From Turritopsis dohrnii (lineage: Eukaryota; Cnidaria; Hydrozoa; Anthoathecata; Oceaniidae): a stretch of DNA of 64,000 bases. Within the stretch, counting starts at the first letter, position 1. The number at the start of each line of letters is the position of its first letter. The position numbers were made by a program, and so were the translations under genes. This document shows, in pieces, positions 35,066 to 45,836 of the stretch. The DNA is taken from positions 141,499 to 205,498 of the forward strand of contig BQMF02000625.1 of the NCBI GenBank assembly GCA_027922465.2, given 5' to 3'. A model generated the notes under the pieces. The model ran no database searches. It saw only the letters and a program-made list of their open reading frames with translations, and had not been told where the DNA came from.

Positions 35066-36956
35066 ACATGTAAGAAACTACTCCTATAATCGTGATAATT
35101 TTGCGTAATATGTCATAATTTCGCATATGTCGTTAGTGTTAATTGAGTTTCTCTACATTGACTCATCCATGTGGAGGCACGTTTATTCCTCATCGTTTCT
35201 TTGTGGAGTTCTTACGGACAGCTGCTGCATATGTATGACGCATTGTGAAAACTGAAGAAATTATACAGATTTTACTGTGGGTAGTGATAGGACAGCTAAA
35301 GATAGCCCATAACTACCCCCGGGTAAAGGCTATAAGATTTTTAACGACGTCAACATAATTCAAATTTCCTTCAACAATGGCTTCCCAGTGCACGCAGAGA
35401 TTTGTGATAAACCAGATATAACACCCTTCATGAAAGCATTTTACACTGTTTCCCTGTTTATCCGTAAAGCTCGCTTTTAATTGGTAAAAGTAGTCTTCGT
35501 TGTTATACTGAGTCTTTCCTCGAAGGCGGAGTAGGCTGCACTACAGAAATATCGAAGGAACTAGTAACAATGTTACGCAACTGTTTTGAACAATCAAGGC
35601 TGTTTTCGGTATTACGACAAACAAGTGGTTTAACTAACCACCGTTTTTAAGGGTTTTTCTTTTTTGTTGCACACTGTCCCATGTGTGACCATTGATTCAA
35701 ATACTTCTATTATTTTTTATAGTCTTCTCTAACTGAGTTGATCTTTATTAACTTGAAGTTCCACATCCTTGCCACGTGTAAGGATCTTTGAGAGTGTGCG
35801 ATCTTTGTTACTGAGACAATATTTTTTATGATGGGTTGCATTTTTAAGAACATGCTTACAAAACTGCAAAATTGCAGCAGCTGTTTAATTCGAACGTAAA
35901 TCGTCCATCTTCTTGTTAAGTATTCTGGAAAATATAAAAAACATCTTTTGTCTTTTATTCAGAATATTAAATGCAAGCAATTTTTTAAAAATTGGTAAGT
36001 GCTTTTGTATGATCTCCAAAACTACCATAATGAAGTGACAATGTTTTCGGTTCTCCTTCACTGGTGATGTTCAGAGCTACTTAAAATGTTTGACTTGTGA
36101 TGTTTATTTCATCTATCGTAGCCTCGCCCTGTCAATCGAATCACCACTTCGTCAACAAAAAATATACGAAAATGCAAAGTTTCGTTTAAATCCGCGCCAT
36201 TTTTATTTTATAAAACACATGAACTAGTCTGTTTACAAGAACGTGAAAAAAACCCATTGGTCTCGCATATGCAGATATAACAAACCCATTAGCACTTCAA
36301 ATAAGACTTTAAATCTTAAGGGGATTTAGTCCCAGGTAGGGTTTCTAAATAGTCCGCCTTCCTACTACCGCCAGATGTACAGAGCACCTTAAAAGGACCT
36401 GCTTTTGTGTCCTGGGCCACACTTTAACCTAAGTTAAAATACACGGTATATTCTGAATAAAATAGTAAGAATACTTGTTGAAAATACAAACCATAGCAAA
36501 CCAATACCACAAGACCATTATCTTCTGATAGGGTAGATGTTGCCCACTATCAAAACATTTATCGGAAGACATTCTTGTGATATTTTTAACTTTCCAATGA
36601 AAGGCCTTGTTAGACTATCTTTTATCAAATATCTCAAACATGAATACAATTAATTTTAATGAGGCAATAATCAAATACACTTTTTAATAATTGATAGCTA
36701 TTAGCTACATCAATTTCTATGACATGTAATATAAGTGAATTATTCGACTCAGTTGAGCATCATATTCACAACAAATGCATGAGACGACACGACACAACAA
36801 TTGAATAGATCAAAGACGTACAGGTCAGCCGGATTTTCAAATCATTACAGCTTCTGAAATTCCATTATCATAAATAAGATTATTAATTCATAATTCATTT
36901 TTCGGTCGTTTGCAATTAGTTGATATTTTCAAAACAATTTGTGGTTACGAAATCAA
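35066..36956. other. Gene-free spacer
   Basis: No convincing exon, RNA gene or element. If the 33743 exon is real, its upstream exons may lie here, but none could be defined. Confidence 0.45.
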
Positions 36957-37382
36957 CCTCGCTCGCCGCCCATGTTCAGCCTGTGTTGAGTTCACAAAAA
37001 ATTAAATTAAGGAATTGGAAATGATAAGTATACCCGTGTTGTAGAGCTTGCAAAGCTGATCAAAAAAATGTATGAGATCGTTTTGCTACGTCCAACATTT
37101 ACGGACATATCGTAGAAATTTTGATGACTTCATAGACCCGTCCCCCAAAAAAATTAGAGCCATGTTTTCGTCACCCCGTCGCCTGTATGGCGGACCCCAA
37201 AAAACGTCAGTTATCCCTGTTGGTTACAGATATAATTTTCCCTAAACGTCGCATTTTATTTGGGTCTCAATGGCTTCACAAGACGTCGCGCAAAAAATAA
37301 GAAATAATTACTCCTACAACTCAATCTACCATTTTGCTTGACAGATAAACAAACAGACAGACAGAGATAAATATATAGATAG
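36957..37382. repeat. Solo diverged hairpin-headed repeat unit
   Basis: It carries CTCGCTCGCCGCCCATGTTCAGC, GTCGCCTGTATGGCGGACCC and AAAAAACGTCAGTTATCC, as in the first part of unit 3, and ends in AAACAAACAGACAGACAGAG plus an ATATATAGAT tail. The 5' hairpin is missing, so the copy is truncated at its head. Confidence 0.65.
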
Positions 37383-37599
37383 GGCAACATAATCAGTAAA
37401 CACAAAGTTATGATAGCTATTAATGCTATATAAAGAGCCCAGCAGAAAAAAAAGAAAGAAATGAGTAATGAAATGTAAAATGTGAACTAAAATAAGAAAA
37501 ATTACAGGATAACAACATTATAGCACATTTAAGTGTGTATGTTTTAATTTCCATATGGATTGCAAGAAAAACGTAAGTCTTGCTTCGAGACATTTTGCT

Positions 37600-37805
37600 C
37601 TGTTATTTTGTCCATTTTTCAAAGATTTTAAGGACTACTTTCAGTTTTCTGTCCATAAATTTTTTTTCTTTTTAACAAAATTAGAAGAATGATACACCAA
37701 AATATACTGAACAGATTCCTCTGATCAAAAATGAAAAAAAACTCTCTTTCATAATTATTCTATAGATATTCTTTGTGGGCGCTAATTCCGTGTTTTACTG
37801 TACTG
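37600..37805. repeat. Dispersed repeat, family C, copy 2 (inverted)
   Basis: Reverse-complement counterpart of 27845-28055, sharing TGATACACCAAAATATA, CTTTCATAATTATT and CTGTCCATAAATTTTTTTTC. It abuts the Harbinger-like MITE on the right. Confidence 0.6.
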
Positions 37806-37816
37806 CGGTTATTTAA

Positions 37817-38093
37817 AGCCTGGTTCAGACCTGACGATTACGACGACTACGACGATTAAACTTTTGTGTAATCGTCGTAATTGTCATAATCATCTAATGT
37901 GAACACTTTCGTAATCGTCGTAAGTGTTGAGTGTTGAGAGTGTTCACACCTGGCGTTTAGCAATTATGAAGGTTACACTAAATTTTAATCGTCGTAATCG
38001 TCATAATCGTCAGTGTTACAAGTGTTCACATTAGACGATTATGACGATTACACTAAATTTTAATCGTCGTAATCGTCAGATCTGAACCAGGCT
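37817..38093. mobile_element. PIF/Harbinger-like MITE, 277 bp
   Basis: The terminal inverted repeats are AGCCTGGTTCAGACCTGACG on the left and its near-perfect reverse complement on the right. Both sides carry the trinucleotide TAA (37814-37816 and 38094-38096), the expected 3-bp target duplication. The interior is filled with TCGTAATCGTC palindromes. Remnants of a Harbinger transposase and its MADF partner lie 0.5-1.7 kb to the right and are a plausible source of mobilising proteins for this family. Confidence 0.8.
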
Positions 38094-38100
38094 TAAAAGT

Positions 38101-38176
38101 GTACTTGCGATAATTGTCTAAAGCACTTTCATGAAGATCTTCTAAAGACATCAAACAGATTTTGATATGGGAACGT
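38101..38176 (-). pseudogene. Fragment of a third copy of the cationic peptide gene (intron 2 end plus exon 3)
   Basis: Read on the minus strand, this matches the end of intron 2 and all of exon 3 of the peptide genes at 40442 and 46548: the shared block TATCAAAATCTGTTTGATGT is followed by TTTAG, then codons giving the DLHESALDNY pattern (compare DVKEPHESGLENY), then a GC-type donor GCAAGT. No other exons were found nearby. It is a remnant in inverted orientation, evidence that the gene belongs to a larger family. Confidence 0.7.
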
Positions 38177-38249
38177 AACTATTATACGGGAAAAATCTGT
38201 GTAGCTGTTAAGATACGAAGCCCGACATTTGATGAGTTTTAATAATTGA

Positions 38250-38585
38250 TTCATTACGCAAAGAGTAATATATGAAAATGATAGAAGAAAACTGATAATA
38301 CATGATGTGCACGAGGGAATCAGAGACAACCCGAAATCTAAAGCATTAGCAGATCTCTGAAAGATTTTTCTGGCATGGAATGGTAGAAGGTGTGAGGGAA
38401 TATATCAAAACTTGCAAAAACTGCCAACAACAAGGAAAGATCTTCAAAAAAAATAAGTCCAGAACTTAAAAGTATTTCCGTACCAAACGAAGTGATGAAA
38501 CAGATTGGTGTAGACCTTTGTACTCTCCCCGAAGTGGATTCAAACATGTAATCGTCTGTATAGATTATTTTTCAATGACCGAAAT
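38250..38585 (+). pseudogene. Decayed retroelement/GIN-type integrase fragment
   Basis: Across shifting frames one sees the HDVHEGI segment, an H-x-C-x2-C zinc-binding end (FWHGMVEGV then TCKNCQQQ) and the start of the catalytic core (KQIGVDLCTLPEVD, then FKHVIVCIDYF with the first acidic residues). In-frame stops and frameshifts near 38357, 38466 and 38550 make it non-functional. Gypsy-like retrotransposons and GIN/KRBA2-like genes share this domain; I cannot separate them here. It breaks off exactly where MADF-like coding sequence begins. Confidence 0.7.
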
Positions 38586-39219
38586 AAAAAAAAACAATGC
38601 TTGGTTAGAAGTAACAAAAGTATTCAACATAACTGCAAGTGAAGCCGCTGATAAGTACAAGAGTATCAGATCTGCGTATGGGAGGTATTTTAAGAAATAA
38701 AAAGTACCCCTTCTGGTTTAATTAGAACAGACATCTCAAGAGAGTTCAAACATTTAATATGGTTAGACATCTATAAAGAGCATAGAGCACCAACTACCAG
38801 CATATCAGCCATCACTGATAGTAAACATCGTGATGATCAAGATTCAGAAACAGATCCATATTATTCAACCACAACATTAAAAGAACCTCCTGTATTTACT
38901 GAAGAAGAAAATGAACATACTGATTCAAGTAAAAGAAGTTGTTCATCTCCAAGCATATCATCAACAAAAAAGCAAAATATGTCATCAAAAGTCACTTCGT
39001 GTTCCTCGATTAAAAAAAAGAAAGATGATGTTTTGCCATCGTTGATAGTGGTTCTAATCATGATGACGATGATGACGAAGTTATGCTGTTTATTTTTAAA
39101 ATCGTTGGTGCCACAGTTACAAAATATCAAAGAAGTGAATCCAGGAACATCTGCCATTGTGAAGATGCAGATCATGAAATATTTATTCACAGTTCAATAT
39201 CCTAACATAGATATGCAAT
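38576..39219 (+). pseudogene. MADF/BESS-type protein of a PIF/Harbinger element, broken
   Basis: NNAWLEVTKVFNITASEAAD followed by KYKSIRSAYGRYFKK is the second half of a MADF (Myb/SANT-like) DNA-binding domain and ends at a premature stop. After it, EEENEHTDSS and serine/lysine-rich spacer sequence lead, in another frame, to a C-terminal helix block with KSLVPQLQNIKEVNPG resembling BESS-type ends. PIF/Harbinger elements commonly carry such a partner gene opposite the transposase, as here. The first half of the domain is missing. Confidence 0.65.
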
Positions 39220-39400
39220 GATTTATTCCATAGTTATATGTATGGAACCTAAAGCAGACATCAATTGTTTAACTGTTGTTTTGCTTTTTATTGTTTTGCT
39301 GGTTGAAAGACAAGCTAATTTTATTTATTTTTGATTTGTGTTGTGACCACAAGATGTTATCTTGCCATGATAGTGAGCCATCAGAACTGACAATGTACTC

Positions 39401-39751
39401 TTAAAATTTGATTCTTACTTCACTTGCTTCAAACGTGTAGCGATTACTTTTTGATTTTGGTAGTTGTTGCAACCATCCATTTCTTGTGCTTTCTTTTCTC
39501 CAATCACCTGGAATTATTTCACCTGAAGTAGATTCACAATCCACAAAGCCAGTTGGTAAATAATGTGCTCCATCTGTAAGACGAAGATAGTTGTGTAAGG
39601 AACTTGCAGCTTTTATAATATCTTGGAGTTTATGAGGCTTTGCTTTGATTGATGTTCTGAAGATTCTCCATTTAGCTGCCAGAATCCCAAAGGCATTTTC
39701 AATGGTCTTTTTAGTGTAGCTTAAAGGAAGGTCTTTATTCATAATCCCCAA
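39401..39751 (-). pseudogene. C-terminal fragment of a PIF/Harbinger transposase
   Basis: The fragment contains KKTIENAFGILAAKWRIF followed by a helical region with SSLHNYLRL, the hallmark C-terminal part of HARBI1-like DDE nucleases; the final catalytic residue falls in the IENAFG segment. The N-terminal catalytic part is absent. On the plus strand, the 5' limit of the transposase similarity near 39715 coincides with the start of the duplicated unit that continues to the right. Transcription would converge with the MADF gene at 38576. Confidence 0.8.
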
Positions 39752-40352
39752 GTGTCAGGGGCTGGTTGATGAGGGCGGTTAACCTGCAGCTTCTTTAAGT
39801 TGAAGTCTACTTTTAAACGCAAGCATGCTGATGTATATCATTGGTTAATATAAAAGTTTTCATAATGTGATGCAGGTTGAAAATGGTTTTCCTCTCCTGT
39901 TGAGCGACTGGTTTATTCAACCCGGTATTTCTGTCACTCAAACAACCTCTATTTTCTCTTTGTAATACACTGTTATTTAATGGCTTTTTTCATTGCAGAT
40001 TTTTTCGAAATTTACCACAGTGAGTTGTAAGGAGATTGTAAACAAGCCCGTCACCTTATCTAATATAATCGAAGTCATTCCGAAATTGAAATACTTCCAG
40101 TTTTGCACGAACTGGGTTAAATTTGCTTCCAGTTTTGCACGAATTGTAAAAAATTTACTTCCAGGCGGCAAATTAATTTTCCATCAAATAATGGAAGATT
40201 AAAATGAATTTCCTAAACTACACATCGTTGGTTTCTTAAAGTATTATAAGAGAAATCCGTAATTATTTAAAGGCTTCAATGATTATAATAGGGCTTTTAG
40301 AATTCGAAACTTAAAACAAAAGCAAATTTGTCTTCCGGGGAAAAATGTATGC

Positions 40353-40360
40353 TATATATA
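40353..40360 (+). promoter_or_regulatory. TATA box of peptide gene copy 1
   Basis: TATATATA about 82 bp before the ATG at 40442, in a block conserved with copy 2 (the TATATATA near 46459). Conservation of this whole upstream block between copies supports a real promoter, with transcription starting around 40385. Confidence 0.6.
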
Positions 40361-40441
40361 GGATGGGGAAATTTGTTTAACATCAGTTGTTTCATTCGTC
40401 GTGTAATTGCTGCAGATCATTAGCTAAGCAGAACTAGAGCC

Positions 40442-41703
40442 ATGAAGTTGTTGGTGTTTCTTTGCATCATATATGCTGTTTATGCAGGTATGTATTATTG
40501 TGATTGAGGGCTTGATGATTGAAGTATTCTAATATGGTATTTTTTTTCAAAGCCAGTCTTTTATTATAAGATGGTTTCAAATTTTCAGTTATACATTGTT
40601 TAGATGTGCAAAACTCCGAAGTTGATGAGCAGTTATTGAATGAAATTCAGAATCAACTTGGTAACGAATCAATTATTAAAGTCTAGCTCATGAAACTTTA
40701 CGATACAAATCTGAATCGTAATGCAGAAATTTTCCATTACAAAGGCCATGTTCCCATATCAAAATCTGTTTGATGTCTTTAGATGTGAAAGAACCTCATG
40801 AAAGTGGTTTAGAGAATTATCGTGAGTTCATTTGTGTACTTTAAATAACAACAACAATAACTCAATATAAAGATGGTTATTAGTATGGATTCTTTTTTTT
40901 AGTTTCAGATGAATTAGAGTTAGACGATGATGACTATGACTATTTGGATAACATCAGTATGTTTCAGTTTCTTGAATTGTCATATGTGTGTTAAGGGTCA
41001 ACCGTGCGATATTTGTCGTTAGTATGAGATATAACAATTGAGTTATTTGTATGTATTTTTGTTCCGTTTTAAGCAATCCAGAATCAGTTTAATCTGTTTG
41101 CAATCTTTATTTGTGAAAAACAACTTCCCTTCAAAATTGTTTTACCAGATATCTAAACCTGCTCTCTTAAAAATAATCATCCGCTTGCAAATAACTTTTA
41201 TCTAGTTCAATTAAATATAAATGGTAAGAATAATGAGAAAAGGATCTGTTGCTCCACTAAGCAAGACATATGTTACCATAAATGTTGTGCATGTTTAGCT
41301 TTATGGTGAAATAGCTATACAGAGGATTGATGGAAAACACAAAAATATCAAATTTCATAATGAAATTACTTATAAAGATTACGATTGAATCGCTAATTAA
41401 TAATTTCGTTCTGTTTTCGGTTACGATTTACCATTCATTATTGATTTATTTGAAAAGTTGAAGTGAACCTGTCCTGTATGTGATATTCATCATTTTCAGA
41501 TTCACTCATAACATTTGTAAACTTTTGCCATAGGAACTGGACATGACCCATGGGTTAGATTTCCAAGGATTCGATTTCCAAGAATTCGTTTACCAAGAAT
41601 TCGATTTCCATCAGTTATCAAAGGTGTTCTTGGTGCGTGTGCTAAGCGCCCACTATTATGTAAAAAGATCGGAACCAAAATTGCCATTGCTGTTGGGAAA
41701 TAA
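40442..41703 (+). CDS. Secreted cationic, Arg/Pro-repeat peptide precursor, copy 1 (candidate antimicrobial peptide)
   Basis: Five exons: 40442-40487, 40604-40660, 40783-40821, 40903-40956, 41534-41703, giving 121 residues. Exon 1 encodes a signal peptide (MKLLVFLCIIYAVYA). Exons 2-4 encode an acidic propiece ending in a run of Asp/Glu (DDDDYDYLD). Exon 5 encodes a strongly basic C-terminal part with four consecutive R-(F/L)-P-R/S-type units, then a hydrophobic stretch with two cysteines and a GK end. Signal, anionic pro-region and cationic C-terminus is the layout of hydrozoan arminins and many antimicrobial precursors; the sequence itself is not one I recognise. An alternative exon 2 acceptor 15 bp upstream is also in frame. 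Antimicrobial activity is inferred. Confidence 0.75.
41467..41471. other. Unoccupied Polinton target site in copy 1
   Basis: ACCTG here sits between sequences that flank the Polinton in copy 2 (left flank TTGAAGTGA, right flank TCCTGTATGTG). It therefore preserves the pre-insertion state of the locus. Confidence 0.9.
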
Positions 41704-42053
41704 CTTTCCTTCTGCTGATCACAATGATATATTTTATTGTAAGATGTTGTTTTAGGACTCATTTTAATCATTGTAGATCATGCTGTAGTTGTGAAATATC
41801 GGCAACAGAAATAATGTCTTATGTTTTTTAAACTTTTGAGAAATTTGTAAAATGTGTTGCTATTATCTCCATATCCACTTATATCTATGTACCTTTCCTG
41901 ATATTAAAACGAAAGTGAAAACCTCTATCATGAAAATGTTTTAATTTCATATAAATGATTAGGTTATTAACTGCTTACTTCAATCATCTTTGGGTATCCT
42001 TGATCTTTGAGCCAACAAGATGTTGTTGTTCGATTTCTATATAATCAGCACAG

Positions 42054-42700
42054 TCACGCTGCAGATGAATTTGGACTAGAGATACCATTAGTTCTATACA
42101 TATAAATCAAGGAATTTAGAAAGGCATTTGCATACATTGAAAACAGTATCCATTCCATGTCTCTGCTGAATGAATCAATTGATCGTGTATTAGAGAGAAA
42201 AACAAAAACTGTTAATGGTATGATATTCGTTACAACCAACAAAATGGAAATCAGGAGAACACTACAGGTTGTCTTTTCCTTTCTTCTTTTTTGTGGAGGA
42301 ACATATTTTGTTCCCATTCTTACTTTTATTTCCAGTTTTGATGTAAATGACCAGGCAAATGTTCATAGTTAGTCCCACATTTGCTTGCAATATTACAAAC
42401 AGTTCGAACCCCCTCAAAACATCGCAGAATGCTTCTTTCTTATGACCTATTTGAAATTTGATAAAGCCAACAGTTATTCCAAGCAGGAATGATACAATGT
42501 AACAATTGGGAAGAAGAGACGTGAAAACCCTGTTCCTCATCTGTTTACTTTGAAATGATATCACGAAGCTAATAATACAAACACACGAGATGAAAACAGA
42601 TATTGCTCTCGATACAATTGGAAATGTGTTGTAAAATACTTTATCGAGGTTGACATTCATACATGTATACTTTATCTGGTAGGACGATTGTCCCTAAGAA
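42054..42700 (-). pseudogene. Decayed rhodopsin-like GPCR, copy 1
   Basis: The minus strand encodes five hydrophobic helices consistent with transmembrane segments 3-7. Segment 3 is preceded by a cysteine (KYTCMNV) and continues into FISCVCIISFVI; segments 4 and 5 follow, then a Lys-rich loop; segment 6 is LLISILLVVTNIIPLTVFVF and segment 7 is WILFSMYANAFLNSLIYMYR, where NSLIY stands for NPxxY. A frameshift in the Lys-rich loop near 42270 separates segments 3-5 from 6-7, and the DRY motif is not recognisable. The ligand is unknown. An acceptor (TTCTTAG) at about 42700 suggests an upstream exon. Confidence 0.6.
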
Positions 42701-42953
42701 TAAATCACTAATTCATTCAAGGATTTTCAGAAGTTACCAAAAACTTAAAAGAACAATGTAGTTGGTTAAGTTTTTGTCAGGATTCCATATTCCATATCTT
42801 AGTATCATTACACTCTTAAGTTTTTGTTTTCAGGCTCTCTTCTTGTGAAAAAGTAAACAAAACGAAATAAAGGTCCCAAGGGATTACAGTGAGTACCAAG
42901 TTGTCAGGATTCCATATCTTAGTATCATTACACTCTTTAGAGAAAACTTTTGC

Positions 42954-43217
42954 CTAGTTTGTTGGCTCGTCTTCTTCCATTTCTGAAAAGACATATTTTC
43001 TGGTTTTAATCAGATTCTCCTTAAAGTTTTCAATTTGCGCAGCCTGTCCACGAACTTTTCGATGTCTTTTCGTATGATTTATATCATCCTCAGTCAAATG
43101 CAACATCGGTATTTTCTTGGTCTCAGTCATTGCCTCTTTTTTATAATTTTCAGTTTCAATTTCAACAATAAGAAATTGACGAAGGACTTTTAAAAACTTC
43201 GTCATTCGAACATCTCC
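42954..43217 (-). CDS. Unrecognised short open frame, possible exon, copy 1
   Basis: An 83-codon frame rich in Lys and Glu is preceded on the minus strand by a possible acceptor (TTTTAG before GATGGAGATGTTCG). It lies upstream of the GPCR remnant on the same strand. In copy 2 the equivalent sequence has single-base insertions that break the frame, so function is doubtful. No domain recognised. Confidence 0.3.
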   Translation of the reverse strand, partial: GDVRMTKFLKVLRQFLIVEIETENYKKEAMTETKKIPMLHLTEDDINHTKRHRKVRGQAAQIENFKENLIKTRKYVFSEMEEDEPTN

Positions 43218-43224
43218 ATCCTAA

Positions 43225-45030
43225 AACAGTATTAACAGAATAAAATTCATGCATACATAGCTTGTTGTCAATATTCTGTTGTAAAATCTTTAGGACGTGC
43301 AATTATTAAGTGGCAACGAGAAAGATTTCTCATATTGATGGATTTTATGGCACTCTTTGCAAAAACAAAGAGAAAGAAACATAGCGTCGGCAGTTTGTGC
43401 CTAGGTACAGGAAGTTTGGTTTTATCGATTCTGCAATTGATCACGGAGTCAGTTCATTAAATCGTTATTCAACAATTTTTTGGACGTCCTTTGAGGCCCA
43501 GTAAAATGTTGACATTGTCATAAACAACATAATAGTTGTAGAAATAACTAAACGAGATTGTTGTTATGTTGCATTTAAAGTTGAGCGGTACAATCGAGTG
43601 GAAGAGTGATACGCTCGAGTGCTAAATTATTTACTTATCTGCTATGAACTAGTGTGATCACATGGGGTCGGTAGCTAAGTGGTTAGAGCAACCCCCGGTA
43701 GGCGAGAGATGGTGAGTTCGTCTCTCACTCGATCTTTATTCAAAAATAAACATGGAATTGTTGTTTTTGCACCTGTGAACTTCAAAAAGAATTTTTTTGA
43801 AGAGACCCTTTTCAAACATTTAGTCTATGAGAGTCGAAAAGCAAGAATTATTTATCAATAACTCCCAGTCCTCTTCAAAGCAAAACGACGTCGTCATGTT
43901 CTGTGTAACTTGGTGTATTCCAGGATTTTAATTTCAAAGGCAAGAATTCTTTGGATATTGGGAGAAAACGTTTCCACCCATAAAGTAGTGTTATTATGCT
44001 GACAATCGAGTTGGGTGTCTGAGTGGTCTATCATAAATTTACAAAATATATTTTCATCTTTTTTTACATACTTGTAAGAAGATATCAGGTGATTACTTGC
44101 ATCACCTGATATTGAATTATGTTACCAGCACATCTTTTCCTTTGCAACCAAATTGAAGGAAATGACACATGGTGTTAATGAGCGAGATTTGAAGAAGGAA
44201 AAACAAAACCAACAGCAATGTTTTCATAATTCTGATATTGTTCTATGATATGAGATAGAAAAAGGACGATATATTGATTTTGAACAGAAGGGCAACCATG
44301 ATCACTTTTCTCTCAATTCAATTGGATAGAGAGTGAAATACAACAAGACATCAAGACAGCAAATTGAAAGATTAGTCGGTATTTATAGTTTTCAGGGTAA
44401 GATGCCTTCTCGATAGCAAAACCAAATAAAACATGTTTACATGAAGTGCATTATGGATTACAATCGCTTTTATCAAATTGGGTCAAATTGTTTACCTGTT
44501 TGTAAATAGTGGTTTTTTGCCAAATGTGTCCAGCATTCTGGAACTAATCGAATGGTTAATGGATCTTAAATAATTTTTGTTCTAAAAATAGATTATAGTG
44601 GTTATGGTATTTAAAAGAAACTTTTAATATCAACATCAGTTCGGAAAGCACCGCAGTTACTAAATCTTTCTCAAAATTATTATTGGGTGTGGGTGTTGAT
44701 GTTCATTCTCTGATCATATGAAGCTATTTGCTCTTGCTCCTACGCAGGGCTCTTAATAAGTAGCTACAATTTGATAGTAAATTTGGTTGGTAGCACCAAG
44801 ATATCATTACTTTCTATCAGTTGACCAATTTTTTGAAATAGCACTGGAGTAACCAAGGTTATATTTCTATAGTAATTTAGACATAATTTTAATGATAATG
44901 ATTTCAATTATGTTTTACCCAACAGATTATGATCGCAACAGAATATCAGGTGTGGAAATGTAATGTAGCTATTTTTGTTAATATATGTCTTTATCATTCG
45001 AAATTAGAAAGCTTTTATTATCTTTCAGGG
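43225..45030. other. Spacer between the duplicated units
   Basis: Apart from the tRNA-like segment at 43665 and a 13-bp palindromic pair (ATCAGGTGATTAC and GCATCACCTGAT near 44085-44112), nothing was recognised. Confidence 0.5.
43665..43736 (+). pseudogene. tRNA-like sequence (pseudo-tRNA or SINE head)
   Basis: An A-box-like TAGCTAAGTGGTTAGAGCA is followed by a perfect T-arm (GTGAG, loop TTCGTCT, CTCAC at 43712-43728), and the ends can pair through GGGTCGG and TCGATCT with wobbles. The anticodon arm does not form a good stem and the loop lacks the conserved T at position 33. It is a decayed tRNA or the head of a tRNA-derived SINE. Confidence 0.5.
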
Positions 45031-45318
45031 TCACGTTTTGAATTCTGACATTGTTTCACCATTGCCTGGCTGCATACTGGCTTTAGGATAAAGTGGAACA
45101 ATAATATACGTATCTCTGGCTGTCATTAAACTACCAGTTGATAACCAGATGACAGAGTAGAAAGTCATTGTATTTGGAAACCCAGGGATTAAAAACTCGC
45201 AAATTTCCACGTTTAAGTTGAGTAAGTAGAACAATATAAACGTAAGCCCAAAATGGAAAAGACAATTCAAACAGCTCAGGTTGAATGAATCTATGAACCA
45301 ATTAATCGATGGAAACAT
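45031..45318 (-). CDS. Unrecognised membrane-protein open frame
   Basis: A 95-codon frame has two long hydrophobic segments (CLFHFGLTFILFYLL and TFYSVIWLSTGSLM) and a polar tail. The topology recalls the last two helices of a 7TM receptor, but no NPxxY-type motif is seen. A possible acceptor (GGTTCATAG) near 45291 would make it a terminal exon. It may be a chance frame or another receptor remnant. Confidence 0.25.
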   Translation of the reverse strand: MFPSINWFIDSFNLSCLNCLFHFGLTFILFYLLNLNVEICEFLIPGFPNTMTFYSVIWLSTGSLMTARDTYIIVPLYPKASMQPGNGETMSEFKT

Positions 45319-45836
45319 TATTGTTTAATCAATTTATCGATAACAACATTGATCAATCAACTGTGCTTCAGCCCTTTGTCTCGCCAATTAATCAATTAAT
45401 TAATCAATCAATAAATCAATAAATCGATCATTTTACGGGCATGTTCATTATCTCCTAACTATTTTATATCCCTGCTTCACCACGCGTTTAGTTCACTAAC
45501 TGCGAGAAATTTTCATTTCAAGCTAATTTTTTGGCTGCTAATTATTTATTACATTCAATACCACTTTTCTGGAGGTTGGTTTATTAGGAAGATTCGTAAA
45601 TTAGACGAGGCTGTTATACAAAACAATCCTTTACTTGTGAGAATTAAAATAATGCAAAATTTCTTCAGAGATGTATAGACTTTTCTTGAATCAAAGATAT
45701 ATCATTACTTTGGACGCTTATTTCAAGTGTTGATGTGACTTTTCTAATGACTTTGTAAGGAAGAAATCACAGAAGAAAGAAAGGAAGAAATCATCGGTAA
45801 ATTTTTAATTTTTTAATAATGTAGTATTCAGAAAGC
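45319..45836. other. Spacer with short ATCAAT runs
   Basis: AT-rich; ATCAAT/AATCAATT-type runs near 45385-45430. No gene recognised. Confidence 0.5.

Larger units (their letters stand above)
39719..43224 (+). repeat. Direct duplication, copy 1 (peptide gene plus GPCR pseudogene)
   Basis: About 3.5 kb that recurs at 45837-47642 plus 62298-64000 with only scattered substitutions and small indels. It starts at TAAAGGAAGGTCTTTATTC and is still matching its partner where the window ends. It carries the five-exon cationic peptide gene on the plus strand and a decayed GPCR plus a second open frame on the minus strand. The two starts are about 6.1 kb apart. Confidence 0.9.

Noticed and set aside
41543..41755. 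Alternative open frame overlapping peptide exon 5
   Set aside because: It starts inside exon 5 in another frame. The spliced frame with signal peptide and acidic propiece, conserved in both copies, explains the sequence better.
43690..43710. GTAGGCGAGAG shared by the tRNA-like segment and the Polinton terminus
   Set aside because: Only 11 bases match, with no extension on either side and no flanking duplication; chance is sufficient.
43665..43736. Functional tRNA gene
   Set aside because: The A-box and T-arm are good, but the anticodon arm does not pair and the loop lacks T33, so it is listed as a pseudo-tRNA or SINE head.
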